From Rachycentron canadum (taxonomy: Eukaryota; Chordata; Actinopteri; Carangiformes; Rachycentridae): 64,000 bases of DNA. The notes beneath the pieces were generated by a model. The model was not told the DNA's origin. It was given only the letters and a program-made list of their open reading frames with translations, and searched no databases. Position 1 is the first letter of the stretch, and the number at the start of each line of letters is the position of its first letter. The position numbers and the translations under genes are program-made. The stretch is taken from the NCBI GenBank assembly GCA_038496675.1, contig CM076650.1:14880327-14944326 (forward strand). The letters run 5' to 3'. Below, in pieces: positions 11,451 to 24,297 of the stretch.

Positions 11451-14400
11451 TGCGCATGCGTATGATGCGCGTAATATCATAACTGACCTGCGATCGTCGG
11501 CGCCACAGTGAGTGACATGACCCGGAAGTATTTTAGCGGCAGCCATGATAAGAGCTGATTGAATTTTATAATTGAATAGGAAAGGAGTTCAATGCTTCTT
11601 GTCTAATCTCCTTCAGCAAAGGATACACTCACTTTACGAAAAGTAACGACTCGGAGAAAATGCCTTCCGACATTTCCATGTTGCACGACGATTTTAAATG
11701 GCGCACAATTGGAGTTTTGCCATGTTCTTCCAAAATGTATGGAAATCCTTGTATGATGGTCTGAGCTCCAAATCCATACACACGGAATTATTTTCTTTCG
11801 AATCCAGCTGGTGTCATCATGAAGAGCAGGCATCATCATCATCATAACAATCTATTGATAAATGTTTCAAAACCACTCATTTTAAATGTATTTATTAAAA
11901 AAAAAAAAACAGTTCCTGTATTTGTATTATAAAGTAAAATTTACATATTTTGACTTAATATTATTTGTGTGTGTGTGTGTCTCTGTGTGTGTATATCTCA
12001 GAGACTCAATCTCTCAAATGATTCATCCCTGGAAAGTTCTTCCACCCATGTGCAATAATCTGATTGTGTGTGGTTGTCTTTTCCTAAATCCTTAGGAATT
12101 CTCCTTCACATTTCCTTGGCTTCATGGCATTGTCCATCAGGGTAAAGGAAAGGTTTTTGGGAAACGAGAGTATTTTGACTTTTCGAGCCCAGCCAAGGAC
12201 ACCTTGCCTTGCACACTTTGGCTGTAGCTAATAACCAGTCAAAGATTTTAGGATTATTCTCAATGCTCATGCACAAACTTCCAAATGAGGATGCTTTCCC
12301 CTCCACTTGCCAAGTTCCAGCCTTTTTCAATGTGATACACTCATGCCCATGAAAATGACGAATGATGAAAGAATAGGGACAATGGCTGAAAGTCAAGCTA
12401 GCTCGTTTAAATTGATGTGTATTTTTTTATATTAACTGGACCAGTTTGCCATGATGGTAAGCCACTGGTGCACATACACCGCTACAGTAATTCTATCTGT
12501 TTTTTTTACATCATTGTTACAGTCTGTTATATCTAGTCAACATCTAACTGACACAAATGTAAAAATGACTACTTTGCCTTAGGTTGTTTTTCAATCTGTA
12601 GGGAATTGGAAACATACTGTATATATACTATATACCATATATATAACACATATAACAACAATATAACATGAGCTGATATGTACATAGGAACACATATTTA
12701 CCCATTTTGTTCTAAACTTGTGGTACATTTACCAGCAGCAGCAGAGGTCCAGGACCAGATACTAAAACCACAGGAGGATCTTATCCAACTTTTGCGTTGT
12801 TGAGATCCGCAGGCTACACCTTTCTCTGTCCTTCTCAGCACCCAACAGACAGCCTGGCAGCTGGGCATAGTGGCAGTAGACTGGCAGGCCTAGCCTGAGG
12901 CACCATATCTAGCAGAGCCAGCTCTGACCAGCTGGTCCAGGCTAACACCATAGAGTGAGCTGGTACCACTGTATCAGTGGGGATGTAAATGTTAGCTGTG
13001 GTCCAGATACCCTCACAACTAGAGCCTGGCACCTACAGCAGTAAACCTGCACTGGTGGGATTTAGGTGAGAAAGCTCAGTCTGGCCTATGACTTAACAGG
13101 CCATAACATTATTTCAGAATATTTCTCCTGGCGTACCCTGTCTCCACCCTGATTTATTTCCACAGAGCACACGATGGACCTCTGTTTTCACTCACTTGCT
13201 GATCTAGAAGCCTAGTCTGCAGTCCAGTCTGGTCCAATCTACCATAATGGTTTAGCTCTTGCAGAGCCACAAGTGACCATAGACAATAATATGGGTGTTC
13301 TCCTTCCAGCAGCTAGCACAATTAGCCACAGCAAATGAGAGACACAGAAGAACACACAGGAAGAAGAAGCATCAAAATGGTCCAACATGGGGGATATTTG
13401 TTTTCTATGCAATTACTATATAGCTCACATGGTTAATTAATTGTATCTACTGGTCGAGAAAAACATTTTTCAAAGTAAAATGAAAAATAGGCCTCAAATT
13501 CTCCATGTATAATTCAGTTTCCCCTTGATACACCTTGATTGAACTGACATCATTTGAGTCGCCCCTCCATCATGCACACCTCCCAACTATTTTCACGTCT
13601 GACAGTTAAAAGGCCTACACACAGAGAAAGAGCAGGCAGCTCATTGTGCGTTTTAAAGCGCTAACTAGGCCACTTAGCACCCCGTGACGCTGATCTGATC
13701 CCTGAGGCGCTGAACTTGGCAGCAGGCCCTCCTCCTTTCGCTCCTTCCTTTCCCCTCGCCATGGGAACCAGGCCATCCTTAATGACGCAGGAGTGCTCCG
13801 GCAGATCCCACAATGCAAAGGGGGCTGACATCTGTCTTGCTAAGTGGTGCACTCTCTTGTGCACCTTGTTTGTTCAATCAACAACTACCCCCTCCTCCTT
13901 CCATTCCTCCCCCTCCTTCCACTATGCCCATTTTCTTTTTATCTCTCTTTTTTTCAGAAAAAATACAAAAGATTGTACGAAGAAGTGTGGTACAGAGTTC
14001 AGAAAAAATAGACAGTGAGATAGTGAGATCATGACTCTCCTTACTTCACCAACATCACCATGCACCAATACAGTGGGTTATTATAGATAGCAAGTGCACC
14101 ATTGTAAAATGAGGGAAATGAATGACTAAACAATGTGCAGGTTTAGTTGTTGATTACTCAGATTCTGGCATTTTACAAACAAACTTGAGAAAGAAATGAG
14201 GGTTGAACAAGCTGAATTTGATCACAGTTAGCGTGGTTATATCAGGCTCCCACCCTCTTCACCGTCTGCATATTTAGAAAAAACAAGTGCCTAATTAAAA
14301 GTGGCCCATAATTCCTCATGGTTAAGACCAGGGCAAATATTTGTCCCATCAATCTTGGAAAATATAGCCATCAACCCAAGTTGTTAATCACATGCTAATG

Positions 14401-15066
14401 GAATCCAAGAGACTCAATGCACCCCCATAGCGCAATGAACGCTTTCACTTCTTCCAAAAGCCCACGTGAATGCAAATGGCCATCTAAGCAGTCATTTTGA
14501 CAGCATGCCAAGGCAACGTAAAGAGCCCCCTTCTTTATGCTCCTCTGGGAATGTATGTAAGGATGTGTGGGATGAGTTCACTTTACCAGGCCCAGGTGCC
14601 AGGATATAAATGAATAATAGGTTTTATGGGCCCTAACAGAAAAAAAAGCACATGCACACATAAGCACACATGCCCACTTGCTCAAGTGCATCTGTAGTGA
14701 ATGATGTTCAAATTCCCACAACTACTCTGAAAAGAGATTGGGCATGAGAATAGGTGGTTCCTATACATAATTCAGGGGTCCATGCTGAAACAATTATGTT
14801 TGCTTACTGCTAAGTACCCGTGCTCAATAGCTCGTTTGCTCTCTAGGTTGGTGCTTTCAGATGTAAGTGGTATGTGCTAAAAGTCGGCGGGAACACAGCT
14901 TTTTAATAAAATATAGGAGCTGACACTTGAACACTTGAATCCGAGAGTGGGTGGAAAAAACAACAAATGCTCTTCATGTTTTTACTTGAGCTTTGCATGC
15001 AAAGTAAATTGCACTTGTAAATCTAACAGGCTTGGCANCTCTCTCTCAAAGCACACAACCTACACA
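11451..15066. other. Gene-free, putative plppr intron with probable transposon debris
   Basis: CpG-bearing sequence at 11460-11850 and a minus-strand open stretch at 12106-12396 look like debris of an old mobile element of unknown family. 12720-13380 is GC-richer and unassigned. 14220-14640 resembles conserved non-coding DNA. One undetermined base at 15038. Confidence 0.45.
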
Positions 15067-15225
15067 CTGAGGTATTTCTGAAAGGAGCTGCTCTACTTCT
15101 CTAACAATAATCTGTCTCAAAATTGCAGGACTTGTAGAGATGGTAATCAGTGTAATTTGCTAATTTATTTGTTACTGCTGCCCCTTAACGCTTAATGAGC
15201 AAGTTTAATTTTCCACAATATCGAC
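15067..15225 (+). repeat. Interspersed repeat, copy B
   Basis: Contains CTGAGGTATTTCTGAAAGG, AGCTGCTCTACTTCTCTAAC, GGTAATCAGTGTAATTTGC and TTAATGAGCAAGTTTAA, aligning with 11299-11450 but with its CpGs decayed. A single undetermined base (n) lies just upstream at 15038. Confidence 0.6.
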
Positions 15226-15755
15226 TGATCTCAAAGCAGTAGAAGCTGAGTCAAGGACAGATTGCCTGGCACTTTGGTCCAATTTCAATCCTGTCCCTAC
15301 ACCCTCCCCCTCACAGACGCAGTCACACTCACGAATGTGGAGGGACTCTCCATCAAGGTGGTGGATATAAATACACTGGTAAGCTTTGGGATCCCCTCAC
15401 CTTTCTCTGATAGAAGCAGGAAAATCATGTTACTCAAAATGTTTCAGAAAGGGTATGATAATTAAGTTCAATATTTATCTAAAAGATAAAACATTACAGC
15501 ACTGGCAAAGACTTTGGTTAATAGGCTCACTGACCACGGCTTGCATCTCAAGGAAAATTATTATTTGAATAATTAACATCAAGTTTATAATCATGTTAAC
15601 GTGTCCATATGATGTTATACAATACATATCATGTGCAAAATATTATATAATATATTTCCACCTTAGAACTGCAATGAACTAATGACAGCGGATTCATGGA
15701 TTCAGACAGCTAGAGATTAATACGTATCATAGCCTTATCCTCTAACTTTTTGGGG

Positions 15756-15833
15756 ACCAAAACACAAAACCTTGTCAGTACAGCCAGCTAGAGTTAGCAC
15801 AGCCACTGCCAGTTTCAAGCCAACAATCGGCAT
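15756..15833 (+). repeat. Direct repeat, first unit
   Basis: ACCAAAACACAAAACCTTGT, CAGTACAG, AGCACAGCCACTGCCAGT and CAAGCCAACAA recur in order at 15968-16048, about 210 nt on. The intervening sequence is not repeated. Confidence 0.6.
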
Positions 15834-15967
15834 CAAAAAAATAGATGTTAACTAGAAGATACATCTGCTCATCTCTGATTTTGGTGCACAACAGACTCCT
15901 CAGACTCCTCTCTCTGATGTTTTCCCTAGCACTAAGCACCTTGATACACGCTACTGCTTCACCAGTC

Positions 15968-16048
15968 ACCAAAACCTCGTCAGTACAGGAGTTTGCATTA
16001 GTACAGCCACTGTGTCAGCCACTACCAGTCACAAGCCAACAAACAACA
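15968..16048 (+). repeat. Direct repeat, second unit
   Basis: ACCAAAACCTCGTCAGTACA, AGTACAGCCACTGTGTCAGC and CAGTCACAAGCCAACAA match the unit at 15756-15833 with small indels. A local segmental duplication or parts of one internally repetitive transposon. Confidence 0.6.
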
Positions 16049-18794
16049 TTAAATACATACATAACAACCAATTAAATACACTTATGATCATACTTTTGAT
16101 CATGATAAACTCTTCAAAAACTCTTAAATATGGGTCTGATGGGCTCAAACATGTGTCCAATGTTCCCTAAACTAATCATGTTGATACACTAGATGTCTTA
16201 CACAGCCCCGTTTTTGATGAGTTTGATGATTTTGATTTCATCATGTGTGCACAAAAATAGTCAAATATTTGTTTGAGGTGAGGTAATTTATGTGTTATCG
16301 TAAACACACAGGACTAATTTGTAGGTTTGTGGCATTTCATTCACCCAGACATCTATGGGAGTGTGGTTTGTAACCTTGCATTGATGCAGACTCCGTGATG
16401 GAGAGCTTTAAAACCCACTCCCACTTAAGGGTCATTGTTTTGGAACAACATTTAATGTGGTGGGACCTCCAGGCAAACGTTAGAGTGGGTAGGTTTAGAG
16501 TGTAGGTTGGAATTGGTATTGGAAAATCGCCAATAGACTATGACTATTGCAAAACTCTAACCTTAGTCAACTGGACATGCTCAGACCCACGAAAATGACA
16601 AAAATGACAGTTACAGTGGCTGGTAGTCAGGCTAGCTTTCAGAGACTATAGCCTGCTGCTGTCACAGGTAGGCAGTTTTGCACAAGAACAGGCAATAAAT
16701 CCTTTATGTGACAAAGTGCTACACTTAAATCAGAGGCTAGGACACATGTCACCTCCATCTTCAACTAGGTAAGTACTACTTGCCCGAATGCCACACCACT
16801 AGAACAGAAAAGTTCAAATGTTAGAAACACCTCTCACCAACAGATCATCCCCTTTAACTGTGAGCTCAGGACTACACATGTAAATTAATTTACAAAATTC
16901 AATTTCCAACAGTCTCAACAAAACTGATTATTATGAGCTTTGTAAAGATAATAGCAGGGCTGTTATATTGTATTAAAAAAATAATAATTAAAAGCCACTG
17001 CACATGAAGGAACTAACTCATACACCACACCTCCATCACATATGCTCATCTATATGATTTAGAGGTAGAAAGAGTGGAAAAATACTGTCATTGTTGGAAA
17101 TTGTAGCAGGTCATATAGCATTAACATGGCTATCAAGCAAATGAATGGGCTTGACTGCCGCCTGGTGTCACTGGATTGTATTACAACACTCTAAGCAGGA
17201 CTAGTGCAAGATAGATGAGCTGACTGGTAGAAAACAGTGGACAAGCCAGAGGGGTAGAGCCTTAAAGAGAGGACTGGGAGAAGCAGAAGAGGGAAAATGG
17301 AAGAAGATAAACAGATGGATAAAACTGTTAATGAGACTTTAGTATATCACAGAATGCGGCACGGCAAATCTGAGGATGCCACTGGGAAATAAAACAGAGA
17401 GGCAGTGGAGAGAAGAGAAAATAACAGGGGAGAGAAGGTGAAAGAGAGTAAATGAGGATCTATGAGAGACAGAAGAGGGTGAAGTGGAGAAAAGGGTAAA
17501 ACACAAAGAGAAAGCAGGGAAAGAAAGAGGATCAAAGCAGGCATTCATCTTTTAGGCACCCACATGCACTCCTCACTTCTCCCTCTCTCGTCTTCCAGCT
17601 CTTTTGTTTGACTGATTACTGGGTGTATTTTATCACCATCCCTTGTTTATGCTAAATTCATAAGTTTTTGTTTTTCCTGTCAAAAAACATCTTTCCTCAA
17701 TCATTTTCAAACCCACGCACCCTGTATCTCCCCCTTTCTAGCTGCATTTCCTCCCGTGTCTCTCAATCATCGTCACTGTCAAAAGTATTTATATCTGCTC
17801 TCTCTCACACACACTGTATCTACAGTATCGGCTTCACTCCCTGTCTCCCTTCACTCATCTTACCTTCCTTTCACTTCTCCCTCTCTTTATAGCAGATAGA
17901 GCATGCAGAGCATCCTCGTGCCAGTGGACTACAGACTCATGAATAGCACATTTAAATGTTCGCTGCAACACACCAAAGAACAATCACATAGTTCTAAAAA
18001 ATCCCCAGTCCTCAAGCACACATGCCCCCGCATCTTACAAACAGCAGAGAATAAAAGCAGATGCAGGCTCACACACACAAACATGTTCCCCAAATAAAAC
18101 CCTACAGTGCAATTAAAGGTTTTTATTCCAAAGCACTATACTTACATATATAAACAAGTATTAGCATGTATTATATGATATACACAATTTTTTTTCAGAA
18201 ATAAAGAGTCTTGCATCTTTTTTCAATGTTTCTACAACAGTGGTAAAGAAATAATTTCACTATCAAGTTTGACTTGATGTAATCTGTCCTGTATTATCAT
18301 CCTCTTTTCATGTCGAGGCATTTATTTGACCTCTTTCACGGCAACATGCAGCATGGCCAGCAGAGAGAATCTGTCCTTATATCTAAATCCTATAATCACA
18401 CAAAGCTCAGAAGGATGCAAGAGTGAGGGACAAGATTACATCTTACATAAGCAATTTTATTTTAGAGACTTACTCCAGCAAGTATCCTATATTCCTATTT
18501 TAGGTAAAATTATGTCCTCAGCACTGCAGCCCAGATAAGCTACTGTATTCAATATTTGCACATGATATGAGCCTACAGTATACTGTGATATTCAGGGTCT
18601 CTTATCCACCCCTCCCTACACAAAGTGATAACAGGTGGGAAGCAGCTAGCTAACAAGTGTTTCAAACATCCACCCAGGGTGCTGAGAAATCCCAGCGCAG
18701 CAGACAGGTAGGCAGGTGCTATTCATGGAGTCTGAGAGATAATGAGGGGAAAAGTAGGGAAAGAATAATATGAGAGTGAGCTGTTACTGTGTTA

Positions 18795-18825
18795 GTGTGT
18801 GTGTGTGCGTGTGTGTGTGTGTGTG
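18795..18825. repeat. (GT)n microsatellite
   Basis: GT tract with one GC step. Confidence 0.95.
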
Positions 18826-19468
18826 CTCGGCATACGGGACACAAAAAAAAAGCATGAAAACTAACACCAGAGGTTGAATCAACAAGATATTCTAGTATAA
18901 GGTAATGTGTTCAGGGACGTGATGAAAACCAAATTATGTTCTCACGTACCTTTGCTGTTTCCATTATGTGGTAATAATCATGGTGATGGTGCATAAATTG
19001 CCCATGAAGAGGTTAAAGAGAAGTTAAAAATACTCATTAGAAGGAAAGAAATAGCTTTAAGCACTGCTGTAACTGCTGGGCTGCCTTTACATCACGATTG
19101 AGTCTAAAAGAATAATTTAACTCTGAAAAGTAAATCCGAAGTGAATATGAAACGTAGCACTAATGGAGAGTAATTTGGTTGGGGGGGGTCTTGGTCTTGG
19201 CACAAGTAAAAGTGTTTGGAACAAAAGATCTTTAGAAAACAGTAAACACATCCAAGGAATGTGTTGCCTGGAGGCAGAAGATGTACTCAGTGTCAAACCC
19301 AGCAGGGAATATGGATGAAGTAAGCACATGCTGACATGAAGACGTTTTGTTGTAGGCAACTGTGGGCCTGATGCATTTACGATACTATTCATTATTGGAG
19401 CAACCTATGCTGCTGTGCTGTCATCGCACCAAACCAAAACTGCTGAAAGATGCCACAGGCTGTCCACA

Positions 19469-19470
<2 letters not shown>

Positions 19471-19524
<54 letters not shown>

Positions 19525-19540
19525 CACACACACATACACA
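19471..19540. repeat. (CA)n microsatellite
   Basis: About 35 CA units with three CT interruptions near the end. Confidence 0.97.
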
Positions 19541-22500
19541 TAAACACATCCTGTCAACAAGCAAGATAATTGTTTCCTGAAGTCAATGCACTTGGCAGCA
19601 AAATCAAGCACTAAAAAGCCCTATGATCACCAAAAAGACAAATGGACCAAAACAGAAGTTTGGTTCGTAACCATTAACAGCAGCGGTGCCTCCTAGAATT
19701 TAAGTTTATATAATAAATAATAATTGCCTTGTTAGAATATGTTCAGTAGCAATGCTTTTCTGAAAGAAAACTATTTGTACCACACACAAATCACAAGGTC
19801 GGGGTGGATGGTTGATTTAGAAAGCTTGGGATTTGACACTTGAATCTGAGGTTTGCAATAAAGTTCTTCTCATTTACATATTTTCCTGTTTCTGTTGTCA
19901 GATAATGGACAAAACAATATCCTCATTTATTTTAACTGTGGTATTGTCTGACAAAATCCATAAGCACAACAGCTGTGCTGTGATATTGGCTATATTTACT
20001 TGATGAAAATGATCACTAAGAGAGATAGTTAGAAAGATAGATAGAAACTCCTTCACATCAGCTGCTGTGCGAGTGGTGTTTCTGACTCTCTTCTACAGAT
20101 GGTTTGTACCAGAAAGTTCCTCAAGTAATCAGAGGGTTTTTTTTTTAAAAGGGAGTCACTAAAGGAAAAGTATATAAATCCAGCAACAAAGGTGCTATGT
20201 TGGCAAAAGTGTCTGTTCTTGCCAAATCATTTTGAAAGAGCGACGACCAATGGGGAAACTACAACACTCAGCCAGCCAACCAGTGGTGTAAGGTTATCAA
20301 TCAGTCACAGAATTTAGCTGACCAGTGGTGTAACTGAATCAGTCAGCGATATTTGTCCCCCCCAAAAAACAAAGGGGAATGAAAACTGATCTAGTCTAGT
20401 CTTGTGCTGCTCTTCAAGCAGAGTTGAGGAGTGGTCTTCAGAGGTCTAATAAAACCACTAAAACTTTACACATCCAGACATTTTTTTTAATGCCCACTCA
20501 AGTGACATCACTTGATCATTTTGTGTAAAAATGGTGGAGTTTTTAACCTTGTTTTAGTTGCTACAGCCAGATGCTTTTTGATTACATTTAATATCAACAT
20601 TTTGGGACTTTCCAGATGTGCTGACTGCAGGACAGCTGACCACGGTGTCTGGTTAAAACATAGTGGGAGGAGATAAAATGTCATTCAAAACTTTTAATTA
20701 GATAAATCAAAAAAAAAAAAAAAAAAAAGTCAAGAGAGAAAATATTACTGACTAGACAGAAATTACACAGCAGGCAAAAACTGGGGGATCTACAGGAAGC
20801 TAGGAAATGAGAGACGCAAGCAGACACGAACCAACACCTTAGAGTATCATCGGAGACAGCACAGGCCATAGACCTGAAATATTATGTGGTCTGATGCTCA
20901 GCAGTCTGTTTACTTTACAGAACTCACTGTGCCACAGGAGGATGCAGCCAACGAGGCATGAGGAAGGAACGGAGAAGAGGATGCTGCTCTGAGCTGGCAA
21001 GTCGAGGCTGAACAGCAAAGCTGCTGAGCCTGAATATACACTGAAAAGGCTGGGTGCCATGAATTAGTAGCTACGGTATCCACCAAGAGTTAAGAGTAAT
21101 TATTATCACATCTTACCACTGCTACAGCTGAACCCACACTACTATTAATGCAAGTTGTACACTCAGTGAGATTCACTCAAGGAGTCCACTTATAGTCACT
21201 CTGAGTATTTTGTAATTCGGCTTCAGTACAGATTTTCACAGTACGCCCGACTGGCCTAGATCACACCAATTCACAACCCTCCTCCCACCCACCAGCATCT
21301 ATAAAGCGAGTCAGGAATCAGTTGTATCAAAATTACTTTTTAAAGAGGGGCCTTTGAAGCAGTGCCTCTGTTCGGCCCCAGACTAGTCTCTTGTGTGGCT
21401 TCACAGCGTGACAGCAACGACAGCAGCATAGAGTAAAAACAAGAGAGAGGAGTTGATGCAGAGTTAGAGAGAGGAGGGAAAGAAAGACTTATCTGCTTTC
21501 CATTATGTTGTTTTTTAATCCCGCACTGCTAAAAAGTTAAATTGTATGAAATCACATTTTAATCTGGCGTAAGAAGAAAACGTTGACTACAATAGACAAA
21601 GAAAAGAAACATGGAAAGTGTGAACAGTGGGAAAGACAGAAACAGTAATCAAAGTTAGAGATGGTAGAAAAGTCTTGACATAAAAAGGAGCAGTGAACTG
21701 ACAGTAGGACTGAGAAGGGAGAAGGCCATTGTCATTGAGATAAAGGAAGAGGAAGCAGAGAGAGCAACAGTCAGTGAGAGGCAGAGATATAGATTGTGAG
21801 GAAAAATAGGGAAAGCGAGTGAATCGGAAGCAAGATCACAAGAGAGGAAGAGGAATAAGACTGGGTGTTTCAATTGAAAAGAAACGGGTAATGAGATGCT
21901 AATGTAACAACAAAGGAGTAAGTGCCCTCTGGGAAAGCTATGCTACAGCAAGCTGCCTCAGTGTGAACATAGAAGAGGAGGGGTGGAATTAAAAATGCCC
22001 TTTATTAAACGACCGCAAAGCACACAGACTCGATCAGGTGCATATACAGACACGAAAATCAAACCAGATTCTAAACATCCCACCTCTGGTTGTGTTGGAG
22101 CAAACAAAAACCACAAGTGCAGCCACTGGAGGTTAAGCAGATTAAGGCGACAAAACAAAACTGGAGGTTAGCATGATCAGACCTGGGGAAGGTGTTTCTT
22201 CCAGTCATATGAGGTGAGTGTGAGGACAAAGTCTACTTCTAAGGAACAAAAGGGTCGAGTGGGTGAACGGAAACAAGGAGAACAACAAAAAGAAAGGAGA
22301 CCCATGAGGAAACATTAAGATGAAGAGATCCGTTGAGGAGAAATGAGGAGAATGGAGGTGCTTACAATTGCAGACAGACCTTTGAGTGGGAGGGGGAGAT
22401 GAAGCGTTACAAGTAAAGGGGAATAATGGAGAGATCCATAGAGCAGAAGCTGTAATTACTCAAGGGAATAAGAGCTGGAGAGGAATGATGTGGAGGATCT

Positions 22501-24186
22501 GTACGGAAAAAGTGACTGGGCAGTACTCAAGAGATCGTCAAAGAGAATACTGGAAGAGGGGAGGAGCACCACTGACAGATATAAGCCTAGAGATATTATA
22601 GATGAACTATGAAAAAAATTAGAAAGCTGGAAAATCATTATAACAAGTCCTCAAGAGGATGCTGAGAATGAGCCAGTACCAAAGCACAATGAAAGGAAAT
22701 AAAAGCAAGCTTAAGATCGTGCATAAACCTGCAGGGATTGAGGGATATTTGTGCTATAAAGAGATGCAGCAGTTATAGAGGTGTGTTGTTATGTGGAAAG
22801 AGTGTAGGATTCATGTGTTGGATGTGGCACAAAGCAAAGATGAAAAGCTATTGTATGATCTCAAGACGATGTTGTGAATGAACGAATGAGCATAAAGTAA
22901 GAGAAGAAGAGTGGGGTTTAAGAAAATCCCTGAGGAGATTTAGTTAAAGAGGTTGGGTGTTAATGCAGGTATATTAAAGATAGATGTAATTTGTTAACAA
23001 CACTTTATACTACACATTTTTTGAATACGACCAACCTTTCACAAGATCTGTGTTTGCCTCAGTTTGTATCAGCAGGTGGGACAGAAAAACATATCTATCC
23101 TCAGCTTTTGTCTGTGAGCCACATCTACTATTGCAAAACCTGGCATTCTGACTCATCCAGCCAACTTGCTATGCCACTATTTGACTCAACAACTTCTGCC
23201 AACCTTAAACCCTTTTTTAAATTTTCACATTTTTAGGCTAAATTCAAAGCAAAGACTCTATTTGAATACTAAAAACAGCTCATTCAGCTATTGTTGCTAT
23301 AGCTCTGATAACCTGCAGGCTTGGGGCGTGTTAGCGGTGGCACAGGCTAATTGGGTTTCCGTTCTTAATTAGGCCAATTAATTAGGAAATATATCTGAGG
23401 CCATGAGCGCTCCATCGGGTCATTTAGGGATTACAGGGAAGAGAAGAGCCGTGGGAAGAGTAGAAGAGGAGAGAGGAGAGGAATCCATGACGCTATGAGC
23501 AAAAAGTTCACTCAAAAGGGCTTTTGTTGCTAGAATACCTTAGTTCATACCAATAGTTCCCTTCACCCTCCTGCTGAATGTTATCACTGCATGAGTCACG
23601 GACTGAGGGTAATTCCCCAATTGTGACAATTTTATCAAATCATTCACTTCTTTTAGGAGGCAGAGAATTGAAAACAGAACCTGCTAAGTGATGCAGTTTC
23701 CCAACTGACAGCCATTGTTAATCTGCAATGGGTAACATGGGAAATGATAGAAGAATGAGATGTGCGAGAAATGGAGAAAAAGAGGAGAGAGAACATTTAC
23801 AGCGGGAGGACTGTAAAATGTGCTCGTATTTGTCCATCCGTTTGCACTGTCACTCCAGCTTCCCAGAGGTTTCTCAAACTTCCGACACCTGCAGACTACA
23901 CGGCTCTCCATTTCTACCTTTCAACTTTCATATGAGATGATGCAGCATTTACACAGCATATGGCTCACAACTTTGTCCACAATAACAGCACATGAAAGCC
24001 TGTGATTTTTGACTCTAGAGCTGAGTAAAGTTGAAGTCAAATATAACAAGTATGCCCTCAGGTCATAACAAAAAAACAACAACAAAAAAAAAAAAAAACA
24101 CTGAAAATACTTTCAATTATCAGATGAGTCAAGTCCATAGTGCTGTATACCACTGCTGATTGAACAATATACGTCCAAACACTCAC

Positions 24187-24297
24187 CTCCACAAAGAGGA
24201 AGCAGGGCACGATGTAGGTACTGGTCTTCTGCTGGCCTTGGTCTCCAGGAAGGTTTCTCATCGCCCTCCTCTGAGCTGATAGCCGACTGTCAATCAT
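24187..24297 (-). CDS. plppr2: Phospholipid phosphatase-related protein (PLPPR family), first coding exon
   Basis: Read on the minus strand, the exon follows CCCCACAG and ends GTGGAG|GTGAGT. Its 37 codons start MIDSRLSAQRRAM and end TYIVPCFLFVE in phase 0. The ending matches the PLPPR signature just before membrane helix 1 (SYSIIPCFIFVE in PLPPR1, SFSIIPCFVFVE in PLPPR2). PLPPRs are six-helix neuronal membrane proteins related to lipid phosphate phosphatases but lacking catalytic residues; they promote neurite growth. The basic 26-residue N-terminus is longer than in the mammalian proteins I recall. Member 2 is inferred from the neighbouring palm3, not from the exon alone. Remaining exons (QGFFC, KPYPG, NHWSDV motifs) were sought in 1-24186 and not found, so the gene is partial here. 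Confidence 0.75.

Larger units (their letters stand above)
16049..24186. other. Gene-free, putative plppr intron
   Basis: Mostly unremarkable AT-rich and purine-rich sequence (notably 17220-17540, 21420-21880, 22200-22700), an A20 run at 20709-20728, and a homeodomain-site cluster at 23325-23440. PLPPR membrane-helix exons were looked for here and not found. Confidence 0.45.
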
